Origin: Methylosinus sp. LW4
GTDB taxonomy: Bacteria; Pseudomonadota; Alphaproteobacteria; Rhizobiales; Beijerinckiaceae
Reading direction: 5' to 3'
Length of the DNA stretch: 64,000 nucleotides
Assembly: GCF_000379125.1 (NCBI RefSeq)
Contig: NZ_KB900626.1
Span: 3,534,024-3,598,023, forward strand
Shown: one piece after another, positions 9,487 through 18,634 of the stretch
How the letters are laid out: every line of letters begins with the position of its first letter
Numbering within the stretch: position 1 is the first letter of the stretch
The notes under the pieces: generated by a model
Database searches by the model: none
What the model saw: the letters and a program-made list of their open reading frames with translations, nothing else
Told to the model about the DNA's origin: nothing
Position numbers and translations under genes: made by a program

Positions 9487-10072
9487 CCCACAACCCCAGC
9501 TCTCGACTCTTGGACTCGTCTCGCCGCCCGCGGCGATGCTGAAATTCCAAGTCGTTGTTTCGACGCGTTTCCAACGCCGAGCCGGCCTCCACATTCGGCT
9601 GGAAACGCTTTCGCCTGCGCTTTCGCTTCTGGCTGGGAAGGAGCCGTTAAGGAGCGGACGTGACAGTCTTGCAACAATTCTTTGAATTCGGTCGAAATCA
9701 CTTCGGGTGCGACAAATTTGCCATAGTTGCCCGAGACTTCTTCGATCGCGCCGCGACAGCGGCGGCGTGCCGTCGCGTGCGATATGCGGGCGCGCCGATG
9801 CTATCGGATCATTTTGTTATTGCTAGTATTTAAGGCGGCGCTCCACAGAGCGCGGCCTTGCGGCGAGGCGGCGAGACGCACGCGAGTCCCACAAGGATTG
9901 GAAATAAAACGGCTCAAGTAGAAATATATTAGAAATAATAGAAACAAATGAGCCGAGCGGATGATTATTATGCGGCGGGCGCGGGCCTCTGCGCCGAAAT
10001 GTCGGAAACCCAGAGAAATCACGGCGAGGCTCGCCAGATCGCCGCGCCGCCGTTGGACTGAGCGATCGGGCG
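9487..10072. other. 586-base intergenic region with an AT-rich core
   Basis: No convincing gene. It should contain the promoter of the receptor on the minus strand. Bases about 9810-9965 are strikingly AT-rich for this chromosome. Within them CGGCTCA (9910-9916) and TGAGCCG (9949-9955) are exact inverted repeats around a 32-base AT-rich loop. This could be a regulatory site, a transcription end for the L,D-transpeptidase gene, or leftover foreign DNA. Confidence 0.5.
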
Positions 10073-10783
10073 CTATGCCGGCAGGATCACCACTTTCGTC
10101 TTGATCGGCGTTCGTGAATAGAGATCGATCATATCCTGGCTGAGGAGGCCGGTGCAGCCGCTGGTGACGCCGGTCCCGATCGTCTCCGGGTCGCTGGTGC
10201 TGTAGATGGTGTAGACCGTATAGACGCCGTTCTTGTAGAGATAGAGCGCGCGGGCGCCGAGCGGATTGCCCAGGCCTCCCGGCATGCCGCGGGCGTATTT
10301 GCCCGCCTCCGGCTGGCGCTGGATCATCTCCTTGGGCGGCGTCCAGACGGGCCATTCGGCCTTGCGGCCGACATAGGTTTCGCCGCTCCACAAAAAGCCG
10401 GAGCGGCCGACATTGGCGCCATAGCGGGTGGCGAGCCCTTCGCCTTCGATGCGATAGACGAAGTAATTGCCGGGATCGACGATGATCGTACCGGGCGCTT
10501 CCTTGCTGTCGTAGCGAACCGTCTGGCGATAATATTTGGGATCGACCTTGCCGAGATCGACCGCCGGAATCGGGAACTTCTCATTGGGCAGCGGCCCGTA
10601 CATTCTCGCCACCTCGGCGGGGATCACACGGTCGGAGGTCGCGCAGCCGGCGAGCCCCAGCGCGCCGAGACCGATGGCGGAGCCGAATAGAAACGATCGG
10701 CGGTCGAGGCGCGCCGCCCCGAGCCCGAGCAGAGAATCCTCATATCTTTTGCCGGCGTCGGCGATCCCATCGTCCATCGTCAT
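10073..10783 (-). CDS. L,D-transpeptidase (YkuD)-family lipoprotein, atypical active site
   Basis: A 236-residue protein with an N-terminal region of about 25 residues, then DRRSFLFGSAIGLGALGLAGC: a twin-arginine-like signal merging into a lipobox (LAGC). The rest matches the alphaproteobacterial ErfK/YbiS/YcfS/YnhG type of YkuD domain (about 95-236) that forms 3-3 peptidoglycan cross-links or attaches proteins. The usual HGT motif is YST here, and the catalytic stretch reads TSGCTGLL, where most relatives have S(S/H)GCIRM. The catalytic Cys is kept, but the conserved upstream His and the Arg after the Cys are missing. It may be an altered or inactive paralogue. It stands alone, transcribed away from the sigma factor cluster. 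Confidence 0.82.
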   Translation of the reverse strand: MTMDDGIADAGKRYEDSLLGLGAARLDRRSFLFGSAIGLGALGLAGCATSDRVIPAEVARMYGPLPNEKFPIPAVDLGKVDPKYYRQTVRYDSKEAPGTIIVDPGNYFVYRIEGEGLATRYGANVGRSGFLWSGETYVGRKAEWPVWTPPKEMIQRQPEAGKYARGMPGGLGNPLGARALYLYKNGVYTVYTIYSTSDPETIGTGVTSGCTGLLSQDMIDLYSRTPIKTKVVILPA

Positions 10784-11018
10784 GATCTCGGATTTTCCCG
10801 TGTCCTGTCGTCCGGCCAGAGACCGTTCCGGCGTCCCCTCGTCGAGGAGCCGAAATTGCCGTCACATGGCGCGATTGGCAAGCGCCGGTCAGCGCTGCGC
10901 GCGCGGACGTTCCGAGGAGCGCCCCGCGGCGAAACCGATCATCTCGCGCGGACAAGCTGCCGCCGCCCCCTCCCACCGACCTTGACTCTGCGTAGCGTCC
11001 GGGGATTCCATGTGACAA

Positions 11019-11414
11019 ATGGATAAGTTCGCGCTCTGGCCAAGGGGAGTCGCTCGCGTATTGATCGTGGGCCTCTTGGCTTGGACTCTTGTCCTGCAAG
11101 GGGGCGCCGCCACATCGTCCCCTGCGGTCGACCTCGGGGTCGGCTCCGCGGACTTTCGCCATTGCGCGGCGCCCGGCGGCGCCGGCGACCATCGCCGCTC
11201 CCCCGGGCCACATTTTTCTTGTTCCTGCTGCATTCCGTGCCGGGCCGGTCAGATCGACGGTCCGACCGGAGTTCTCTCGCTCATTCCGACGGGCGCAGAT
11301 CTTTCATTCCCGGCCCCCGCGATCATTCCGGTCGGGGTTTCTCCGATCGTGGAGACATCTTCGCCGACGGGCTGGACCAGCTCCTGGTCGCAGCGCGCCC
11401 CGCCGATCGCCTGA
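11019..11414 (+). CDS. small Cys-rich DUF2946-like protein
   Basis: A 131-residue protein with one N-terminal signal/anchor (about 10-30), then a short exported region with the cluster HFSCSCCIPC near residues 65-75 and a Pro/Ser-rich tail. The layout (signal segment, a His/Cys cluster in the middle, non-conserved tail) resembles DUF2946 proteins, often found beside TonB receptors for copper or other metals. Function is not established; metal binding by the SCSCC segment is inferred. It starts the plus-strand run leading to the sigma/anti-sigma/receptor genes. Similar small proteins lie at 45564-45980 and 46081-46461, again next to a TonB receptor. The start is not decided by a strong ribosome-binding site. 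Confidence 0.6.
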   Translation: MDKFALWPRGVARVLIVGLLAWTLVLQGGAATSSPAVDLGVGSADFRHCAAPGGAGDHRRSPGPHFSCSCCIPCRAGQIDGPTGVLSLIPTGADLSFPAPAIIPVGVSPIVETSSPTGWTSSWSQRAPPIA

Positions 11415-11559
11415 TCCCTAGCGACCCCGCGCCGCGTCTTTTTTCGCGGACCGGCCGCGTCTTCTGTCCAACAGTCCGCCTCTCGTCTCGTCGAGAGATT
11501 GGCGCAACGCCCCGAATCCGCGATCCCGCGTCGGAATTCGGGAAGCCGTTGGAATCTGC

Positions 11560-12060
11560 ATGCCGGACAAGAAATCAGCTTCGTTCCGCGACCTCTTCCT
11601 GCACAACAGGCGCGTGCTCTTTCAATTTCTGCGGAGTCGGGTCGGCCGCGAGGACGCCTCCGATCTGCTACAAGAGACTTTTGTGCGCGCGCTCCGCTAC
11701 GAGGCTTTCCACAAGGTCGCCGATCCGCCGGCCTTCCTGCAAAGGATCGCATCAAATCTCGTGCTCGATCTCAGTCGCCGCCGAAAGAGCGAGCAGGCGG
11801 TGATCGAGGCCGGCGCCGACGCGGCCGACGCGCCGGCCGACGAGACCCGACCGGAAGAGCGCATCGACTTCGAACGGCAATCACGGCAATTCGAGGCGGC
11901 GATCGCGAAGCTCCCGCGCCGGAGCCGGCAAGTGCTGATCCTGGCGCTGCACCAGAATCTTTCGCACGATGAGATCGCCCGCCGCCTCGGAATTTCCGAA
12001 AACGCCGTTCGCAAGCAGCTCCGCCGGGCCATCCTGCGCTGCCGAGCCGTCGTCGATTGA
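11560..12060 (+). CDS. FecI-like ECF sigma factor
   Basis: A 166-residue extracytoplasmic-function sigma factor. Region 2 (about 10-75) contains the DASDLLQETFVRAL motif; region 4 (about 110-160) contains the HDEIARRLGISENAVRKQLRRAI helix-turn-helix. A charged Ala/Asp-rich linker separates them. It is followed after 77 bases by a FecR-type anti-sigma factor and then a receptor with an STN domain, so the three form a cell-surface signalling cascade. In such systems the receptor signals through FecR to release the sigma factor, which transcribes the receptor gene. No strong ribosome-binding site precedes the ATG at 11560. Confidence 0.92.
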   Translation: MPDKKSASFRDLFLHNRRVLFQFLRSRVGREDASDLLQETFVRALRYEAFHKVADPPAFLQRIASNLVLDLSRRRKSEQAVIEAGADAADAPADETRPEERIDFERQSRQFEAAIAKLPRRSRQVLILALHQNLSHDEIARRLGISENAVRKQLRRAILRCRAVVD

Positions 12061-12137
12061 TTCTGGTTGCGGAAAATGTCCCGAAATCGAGGGTCGCGCG
12101 TCGAATCTGTCGAGCCCCTCTGGAGTGAACTGTCGAA

Positions 12138-13076
12138 ATGACCAAACGGAGAAACGACAGAAGCCACGAGCGTCGGCGGGAGGTCGCCGTCGACTGGTGG
12201 ATGCGCCGGCGCGCCGGCCCGCTCGGCGTCGCCGAGCAGGACGCCTTCGATGTCTGGCGCGCCGATCCGGCCAACGCCGCCGCCTATGCCAATATCGAAG
12301 GGCTCTGCGTCCATCTCGCCACGCTGCCGCCGCCCGTCGAGGCGCCGCCGCTCTATGCGCGTCCGCGTGTATGGCTCCTGGCCGCCGCGCCGCTGGCTGC
12401 CGCCTGCCTCGCCATTCTGGCCGGCTGGGGCGATCTCGTCACTTTCCTGCGCTCCGATCATTACGCCGGCACTGGCGAGACCCGGATCGTCGCGCTCGAG
12501 GACGGCTCGCGCGTCCAGCTCGACGCTCGCTCGGCCATCGCCCTGCGCTATGGCGCAACGGAACGGCGTATCGAGCTCATCGCGGGCGAAGCCTGGTTCG
12601 AGGTCGCGCCAGACGCGACGCGCCCCTTCGTCGTCACGGCGGCGGGCGGCGAGATCAGGGCGCTCGGCACCGCCTTCGACGTCGCGCTCGACGCTTCCGG
12701 CGCGCGCGTCGCCGTCGCCGAGCACAGCGTGCGCGTGACCAGTGGCGGAACGGATGTGGTGGTCGCGCAAGGCGAGCGCAGCGCCTATCGCGCAGACGCC
12801 GGGCCCTCCCGTCCCGAGCCGGCGAAAAGCGCCTGGGTCGGCGCTTGGCGGCGGGGCAAGCTGATCGTCGAGAACGCGCCGCTGCGCGACGTCATCGCCG
12901 CGCTCGGCCGCCATCACCACGGCGTCGTCGCCTGTGCGAGCGCGGCGATCTGCGCGCGGGCCGTCACCGGCGTCTTCGGCACGCAGGACCCGATGCAATC
13001 GCTCGAGGCGCTGGAGACGGCGCTCGGCCTGCGCCTCGCCGTCTTCAGCCGCTTTGTCGCGGTCTTTTACGAATGA
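12138..13076 (+). CDS. FecR-type anti-sigma factor
   Basis: A 312-residue inner-membrane regulator. The N-terminal cytoplasmic domain (about 1-75, DUF4880-like, with DWWMRRRAGPLGVAEQDAFDVWRADPANAAAY) holds the sigma factor. One membrane segment lies at about 77-97. The periplasmic FecR domain (about 110-210) shows RIVALEDGSRVQLDARSAI, GEAWFEVAPDATRPF and GTAFDVA. The C-terminal part (about 240-312) is the STN-like partner region that contacts the receptor. It lies between the ECF sigma factor and the STN-bearing receptor. Confidence 0.92.
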   Translation: MTKRRNDRSHERRREVAVDWWMRRRAGPLGVAEQDAFDVWRADPANAAAYANIEGLCVHLATLPPPVEAPPLYARPRVWLLAAAPLAAACLAILAGWGDLVTFLRSDHYAGTGETRIVALEDGSRVQLDARSAIALRYGATERRIELIAGEAWFEVAPDATRPFVVTAAGGEIRALGTAFDVALDASGARVAVAEHSVRVTSGGTDVVVAQGERSAYRADAGPSRPEPAKSAWVGAWRRGKLIVENAPLRDVIAALGRHHHGVVACASAAICARAVTGVFGTQDPMQSLEALETALGLRLAVFSRFVAVFYE

Positions 13077-13214
13077 GGCGCGTCCTCCGCGACTGGCGCA
13101 AAAATGCCACAGCTCGAATTTTGTCGATTTCGGCCTTCGAATTTTGTCCCATTTTCAAAAGTCCCGCGTCGATGAATCGAGGGGCCGCTCGAAGCCCCGA
13201 GAAGCGAGGGGGCT

Positions 13215-15965
13215 ATGGCCATGATGCGGAAGATCGTTCGCCGGCGGGGCGCGAAGAGTTGGGACCGCGCGAAAGGGAGTGAGGTCATGGGGTCCGCGCT
13301 GGCGTCCCTCGCGATGAGCGCCTTCGCCACGGGGGCGGGCGTCTCCGGCTCGCCGGCCCAGGCGGCGATCGCGCCCGAGGACGCGCTCGGCGTCGTGCGG
13401 AGCTATCGCATTCCCGGGGGCTCGGTGGCCGCCGCGCTCAACGATCTCGCCGACGAGAGCGGGCTGCATGTGGCTTTCCCAGCAGGCCTGACGCAGGGGC
13501 TGAGGACGCCGGGTCTCTCGGGCGCCCATTCGCTGAGGGAGGCGCTCGACCGTCTGCTCGCCGGCACGCGCCTCACCTACGCGCTCACGGACAATCGCCG
13601 CACGGTGCTGATCACGCTGGCGCAGAACGATACGACACGCAGCGACGCCGGAGCGGAGGCGCTGCCGACGATCGACATCGGCGCGGAGCGGTCAGAGAGG
13701 CGCGTCGGGCCGAGCAGCGGCAAGCCAAGCCTCACGCCGCAGAACAGCTATGTCACGCCGGTGGTTTCAACCGGAACAAAGACCGACACGCCGGTGATGA
13801 ACACGCCGGTCAATGTGCAGGCGATCACGCAAAAGGCGATCGAGGATCAGGGGACGACGACATTGGCGGACGCCTTGACGAACGTCAGCGGCGTCAATGT
13901 TCCCGGCAGCTCCGCGGCGGGCAGTTTCACGGTGACGTCGGGCATTTATGTGCGCGGTTTCCAGACTCGCGAATTCTATCAGGACGGCTTTCGCGTCAGC
14001 GGATCCCAGGCGGCCAACACATCGGCCGGAACGTCTCAGGATCTCGTCGCCGCCCAACAGCTCGGCAATGTCAGCAGCATCGAGTTGCTAAAGGGGCCGG
14101 GGGCGGCGATGTACGGTCTGTCCCAGCCCGGCGGCCTCATCAACATCACGACCAAAGGGCCGACGGACGCGCCGCATTATACGGTTCAACAGTCGGTCGG
14201 ATCGCTGGCGCGTTATATCACCAGCGTCGCCGCCTCCGGGCCGGTCACCGCCGACAAGTCCGTGCTCTACCGTGTCGACCTGTCCTATAATCAGGATGGC
14301 GCGCCGCGAGGCTTTTTCATGGACCGAGTGCACGCCCGCGATTTTCTCATAGCGCCACAGGTCAAATGGCAGATCGACGACAACAACTGGCTGAAGCTCG
14401 AGGCGAGTTACAACAATAATTTGACCGGCTCGACGCAGAATTTCATGCCGATGATCAACGGCAATTTCGTCTATCTCTCGCGCAGCATAAATTTCAATGA
14501 TTGGCGGCCGGTTCTCTTCGGGGAGACCAATCTGACGCTGACTGGCGAGCACAAGTTCGACGACGACTGGAAGCTCAGATCACGCGTCAACTTCTCGGCG
14601 ATAGACGGCTCGCAGAGTGGCGCCAACGTTCCCTCCGCCACGCCAGGAAACCCTGCCAACCCACTGCTGATCGCCACGACCCCCGACATCCTCGGGACAT
14701 CGTTGGTGTCGGCGTGGCAAACGAACCAAGATCTCGTCGGCCATTTCGATTTCTTTGGAACGAAAAGCACCGTGCTGGCCGGCGGCGACTACTATCGGAA
14801 CACCAACCAGTTCGGCACGATGCTGAATCGCTACGGCACGCAAACCGTCAACACGATCTATCCAACCTATCCTGGCATACCGACCTTTACGCCGGGAATC
14901 TATTATAAGCTCAACATATATAATCGCCAGGATACAGCAGGTCTCTATCTGCAGGAGCAGATCGAACTGCCCTACAATATCCACGTCATGGCGGGGGCCC
15001 GGTATCAGTATATTTTTAACTGGAACACGACCAATTTCAACATCAACCGGGTGCTTTCAGGACAGTATGGCTATTTGACGGGGCCGGCGCAGGACAGCGG
15101 CGTGCCCACCCATCAGGCCCGCGTCACGCCGCGCTTCGGTCTGCTCTGGCGTCCGCGCGAATGGGTGAGCCTCTACGGCAATTACACTGAAGGATTCGAC
15201 GTCAATAACGCCCTGATCTATCCGAACCAGGCGGCGCCGGCGCAGAACGCGATGAGCTGGGAGACAGGCGCGAAGTTCGAGCTGTTCGACGGACAGCTCC
15301 GCGCCACTGCCGATTATTTCTATCTGATCAAGACCAATCTTCCGATCGCCGATCCCGATCCGACCCATATTTGCGGCCAGTCGACCACCGGCGGCTGCTC
15401 GCTTCTCATCGGCGCGGCGCGCAGCAAGGGCGTCGAGGTGGACATGCAGGGCCGGCTCGCGCCGGGGTGGGACGTGATCGTCTCCTATACCAATCAGGAA
15501 GTTCACGTCACCAGTCTCCCCGCAATCTCCACCAGCGCCGGCTTCGGCGAATCATCCGGGGCATTCACAGGCTTGAGGGTCGGCGACCGTTATCGCAATG
15601 TGCCGCGCAATCTCGCGAGATTGTGGACCACCTATGAATTTCAGGACGAGCGGCTGACGGGGCTGAAGCTCGGCGTCGGCTACACCTATCGCGGCTCGAT
15701 GTGGCTCAATGACAGGGGGCTCTATGGCGCTTTTCACCCTCAACTTTCATCCTATGGACTCGTCGATCTGATGGCGTCCTACACATTCGATCTCGACGGA
15801 GTGAGGACGACGGCGCAGATCAACGCCAAGAACATCTTCGATCGCAACTATTATACAGCCGGCTCCGTGATCGCGAAGCCGAGCCCGGTGTACAGCCCGG
15901 CCCTCGCCTTTATCGACCCCGGCTCGCCCTTCAACATCACAGGCTCTCTGAGATTCGATTTCTGA
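13215..15965 (+). CDS. TonB-dependent siderophore-type receptor with STN signalling domain
   Basis: A 916-residue outer-membrane receptor. A long, positively charged signal peptide (about 1-50, ending PAQAA) follows a purine-rich site just before 13215. The STN domain (about 70-125) includes IPGGSVAAALNDLADESGLH and is the part that signals to FecR. A plug (about 190-320) contains GIYVRGFQTREFYQDGFR and LLKGPGAAMYGLSQPGG, characteristic of the ferric-siderophore receptor group. The barrel ends with LRFDF. The upstream sigma/anti-sigma pair and the downstream PepSY genes fit uptake of a metal chelate under autoregulation. The methanobactin receptor MbnT is another known member of this architecture, but nothing here fixes the ligand. 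Confidence 0.94.
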   Translation: MAMMRKIVRRRGAKSWDRAKGSEVMGSALASLAMSAFATGAGVSGSPAQAAIAPEDALGVVRSYRIPGGSVAAALNDLADESGLHVAFPAGLTQGLRTPGLSGAHSLREALDRLLAGTRLTYALTDNRRTVLITLAQNDTTRSDAGAEALPTIDIGAERSERRVGPSSGKPSLTPQNSYVTPVVSTGTKTDTPVMNTPVNVQAITQKAIEDQGTTTLADALTNVSGVNVPGSSAAGSFTVTSGIYVRGFQTREFYQDGFRVSGSQAANTSAGTSQDLVAAQQLGNVSSIELLKGPGAAMYGLSQPGGLINITTKGPTDAPHYTVQQSVGSLARYITSVAASGPVTADKSVLYRVDLSYNQDGAPRGFFMDRVHARDFLIAPQVKWQIDDNNWLKLEASYNNNLTGSTQNFMPMINGNFVYLSRSINFNDWRPVLFGETNLTLTGEHKFDDDWKLRSRVNFSAIDGSQSGANVPSATPGNPANPLLIATTPDILGTSLVSAWQTNQDLVGHFDFFGTKSTVLAGGDYYRNTNQFGTMLNRYGTQTVNTIYPTYPGIPTFTPGIYYKLNIYNRQDTAGLYLQEQIELPYNIHVMAGARYQYIFNWNTTNFNINRVLSGQYGYLTGPAQDSGVPTHQARVTPRFGLLWRPREWVSLYGNYTEGFDVNNALIYPNQAAPAQNAMSWETGAKFELFDGQLRATADYFYLIKTNLPIADPDPTHICGQSTTGGCSLLIGAARSKGVEVDMQGRLAPGWDVIVSYTNQEVHVTSLPAISTSAGFGESSGAFTGLRVGDRYRNVPRNLARLWTTYEFQDERLTGLKLGVGYTYRGSMWLNDRGLYGAFHPQLSSYGLVDLMASYTFDLDGVRTTAQINAKNIFDRNYYTAGSVIAKPSPVYSPALAFIDPGSPFNITGSLRFDF

Positions 15966-16080
15966 CGGGCGCCGTCCCGCCATTGCGCGCGAAGCGGCCC
16001 GATCCGGCCGGAGCCGGCCTGCTTTGTCGCTACGATCATGACAATGACGTTCCTGTCGAAGTGAAAAAGGACCCACGATC

Positions 16081-17364
16081 ATGATCCGAGGCGTTTTGGT
16101 CTTCCTGCATCGATGGGTCGGACTGCTGATGACCGTGTTCCTCGTCATCGTTGGTCTGACTGGCAGCCTGCTCGCCTTCTATGACGATCTGGAGCATGTT
16201 TTCGCGCCGCAGCTCTTCGCCAAACCGCGTCCGGGCGAAGCGCAGCTCGATATGGCGACGCTCGCCGAGCGGGCGGCGACGCTCGTCCCGCCTCACGCGC
16301 GCGTCATATCCGTGGATCTGGGCGCTCGCGCCGCCCACGGAAGACAGCCTCTAGATCAGGCGACGATCCGCTACCGTGCGGAAACGAACCCGGAGACGGG
16401 TAAGCCTTACGAGCTGAGCCAGCCCTACGAGAACGGCTGGGGACAGTTCTATGTCGATCCCTGGACCGGCGCCGCGCTAGCGCGGCCCATGAGCTCAGAT
16501 CTCTCCGAGGGATTGATCAACCTCATGCCATTCATCTACCGTCTGCACGATGCCCTCGCCTTGGGATCCACCGGCGCGACGATCCTCGGCGTCGTCGCGG
16601 TCGCCTGGACGATCGATTGCTTCGTCGGGTTCTATCTCACGCTGCCCGTCTCGCCCGCCGGCTTCTGGCGCAAGTGGAAGCCGGCTTGGCTCATCAAGCG
16701 CAAAGGCGGATTCTATCGGCTCAATTTCGATCTGCACCGCGCCAGCGGACTATGGCTGTGGCCTATCCTGTTCATCTTCGCTTGGTCGAGCGTCGGGTTC
16801 AACATGAGTTCCGTCTATCGAATGGTGATGACGCCGCTGTTCGAGCATGGCTCCCACGCCGGTGTGAAGATGACGGAACACATGAAGCTGCCGGTCAAGG
16901 AACGCCCCGCTCTCGACTGGCGTGCGGCGCAGGCCGTCGGCGCGAAGCTGATCGAGCAACAGGGCGCCACGCAAGGCTTCATAGTCGGCGAAGCGTGGGG
17001 GCTGAGCTATTTGGACAAAGGCGGCTCCTACCATTACATGGTCCACAGCGGCGACGCCTTCTTCTCGCCGCATAGCGCGGCGTCAGTCGATTTCGACGCC
17101 GACACAGGCGAGCTCCTGAACGTCAGATCGCCCGCGGCGGCCGCGCCTTTGGGCAATGAGATCAGAAGCTGGCTTTTCGCGCTGCATATGGCGCATGTCT
17201 TCGGCATGCCCTTCCGCATACTGGTCTGCGCGCTCGGCCTCGTCATCACCATTCTGTCGGCGACGGGCGTCTACATCTGGTGGAAAAAGCGCAACGCCCG
17301 CATCGCGCAAATGCTGCGCGCGCGGACCGGCGCCACGAGGCCGAGACCGCTCGAGGCCGCCTGA
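16081..17364 (+). CDS. PepSY-associated membrane protein (reductase-like), copy 1
   Basis: A 427-residue inner-membrane protein with about four membrane segments (about 15-40, 155-185, 210-240, 375-400). Conserved histidines sit at helix ends: HRWVGL, RLHDAL, DLHRASGLWLWP, LHMAHVFGMP. A PepSY-type periplasmic loop lies between. The family (PiuB/FsrB-like) is often encoded with TonB receptors and is proposed or shown to reduce iron from siderophores, with heme carried by the histidines. It starts 115 bases after the receptor and is followed closely by a paralogue, so a role in releasing metal from the imported ligand is the best inference. Confidence 0.85.
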   Translation: MIRGVLVFLHRWVGLLMTVFLVIVGLTGSLLAFYDDLEHVFAPQLFAKPRPGEAQLDMATLAERAATLVPPHARVISVDLGARAAHGRQPLDQATIRYRAETNPETGKPYELSQPYENGWGQFYVDPWTGAALARPMSSDLSEGLINLMPFIYRLHDALALGSTGATILGVVAVAWTIDCFVGFYLTLPVSPAGFWRKWKPAWLIKRKGGFYRLNFDLHRASGLWLWPILFIFAWSSVGFNMSSVYRMVMTPLFEHGSHAGVKMTEHMKLPVKERPALDWRAAQAVGAKLIEQQGATQGFIVGEAWGLSYLDKGGSYHYMVHSGDAFFSPHSAASVDFDADTGELLNVRSPAAAAPLGNEIRSWLFALHMAHVFGMPFRILVCALGLVITILSATGVYIWWKKRNARIAQMLRARTGATRPRPLEAA

Positions 17365-17395
17365 ACGACGATTTGAGAAGCTGGAGGCCATTGTC

Positions 17396-18634
17396 ATGAT
17401 CCGCAATATCTTCGTCGTCCTGCATCGTTGGATCGGCTTGGCGATGGCGGTCTTCCTCGTCATCGTCGGTCTCACCGGCAGCCTGCTCGCCTTTCATCAA
17501 GAGCTGGATCATGTCTTCGCCCGCCAATTTTACGTCACGCCGCGGCCCGGCGTTCCGCCGCTCGATCTCGCGACGCTGATGGAGCGCGCTCCGCTCATTT
17601 CCCATGCGCGGATCGTCGGCGCGCAATGGAACGGAGTCGATCAAGCCCAGATCAATTACCTGCCCGAGAAAGATCCGGCCACGGACAGGCCCTATGATCT
17701 GGGGTTCACCCAATTCTATGTCGACCCCTGGACCGGCGCTGAGCTCGGAAGGCGCACGATCGGCGATTATTCCAAAAGCAGCAATGTCATGCGCTTCATT
17801 TACAAGCTGCATGTCGCGCTGCTCGTTTCAGGTCCGGGCACTCTCATTCTCGGCATCGTCGCCGTGCTGTGGACGCTCGACTGCTTCAATGGATTTTATC
17901 TCACCCTTCCCGTCTCCCTTTCCGCTTTCTGGCGGAAATGGAAGACGGCGTGGGTCGTCAAGCGCGGCGCCGGCTTTTATCGGCTCAATCTCGATCTGCA
18001 TCGGGCGAGTGGTCTGTGGCTCTGGCCCATGCTGCTCGTCTTCGCCTGGTCGAGCGTGATGTTCAATCTGCGGCCGGTCTATGATTGGACGATGTCGAAA
18101 TTCATGGCGCATTCCTCGCTTCTCGAGGAGGCCATGAAGCTGAAGGATTTGCCCCAGCCGGCGGCAAAGCCTGTCCCCGTGATCGGAGCGCGCGCCGCCT
18201 TCGAGGCCGCCCGGCGCCTCGCCGCCGAGCAAGCGAGGGCAGGGGGCTTCGAGGCGCCGGAGCCCTCGATGTTCGCCTATATGGACAAGATGGGCGTCTA
18301 TGTATACGGCGCGCGCGGCGCGGCTCCCCAGGAGGGCTTTCTGGAAGGGCGCCCGACTCTCGTCACGATCGACGGCGACACCGGAGCGCCGGCCGATGTT
18401 CCTTTTCTCCGCCTGACGGAGAAGCAGGACATCGTCGACCGCTGGCTCGTCGCGCTGCATGTGGCGGGCGTGTTCGGCCTGCCCTACAAAATCTTCGTCT
18501 GCATCCTCGGCCTCGTCGTCGCCATGCTGTCGGCGACCGGCGTCTACATCTGGTGGAAGAAGAGACGGGCGCGCCGCTTCCGCAAGAAGCAGGGCGTTTC
18601 TGTCCCGCCGCTGGAGGCGACGCCTGCCGAGTAG
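17396..18634 (+). CDS. PepSY-associated membrane protein (reductase-like), copy 2
   Basis: A 412-residue paralogue of the preceding protein: same N-terminal membrane helix with HRWIGLAMAVFLVIVGLTGS, same DLHRASGLWLWP and LHVAGVFGLPYK motifs, same C-terminal VYIWWKKR. The start at 17396 is supported by GGAGG about 10 bases upstream and by alignment with copy 1; the open frame extends further upstream into copy 1. The two genes are 31 bases apart and arose by tandem duplication. The periplasmic loop differs most between copies, which suggests they form a heteromer or act on different ligands. Confidence 0.85.
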   Translation: MIRNIFVVLHRWIGLAMAVFLVIVGLTGSLLAFHQELDHVFARQFYVTPRPGVPPLDLATLMERAPLISHARIVGAQWNGVDQAQINYLPEKDPATDRPYDLGFTQFYVDPWTGAELGRRTIGDYSKSSNVMRFIYKLHVALLVSGPGTLILGIVAVLWTLDCFNGFYLTLPVSLSAFWRKWKTAWVVKRGAGFYRLNLDLHRASGLWLWPMLLVFAWSSVMFNLRPVYDWTMSKFMAHSSLLEEAMKLKDLPQPAAKPVPVIGARAAFEAARRLAAEQARAGGFEAPEPSMFAYMDKMGVYVYGARGAAPQEGFLEGRPTLVTIDGDTGAPADVPFLRLTEKQDIVDRWLVALHVAGVFGLPYKIFVCILGLVVAMLSATGVYIWWKKRRARRFRKKQGVSVPPLEATPAE

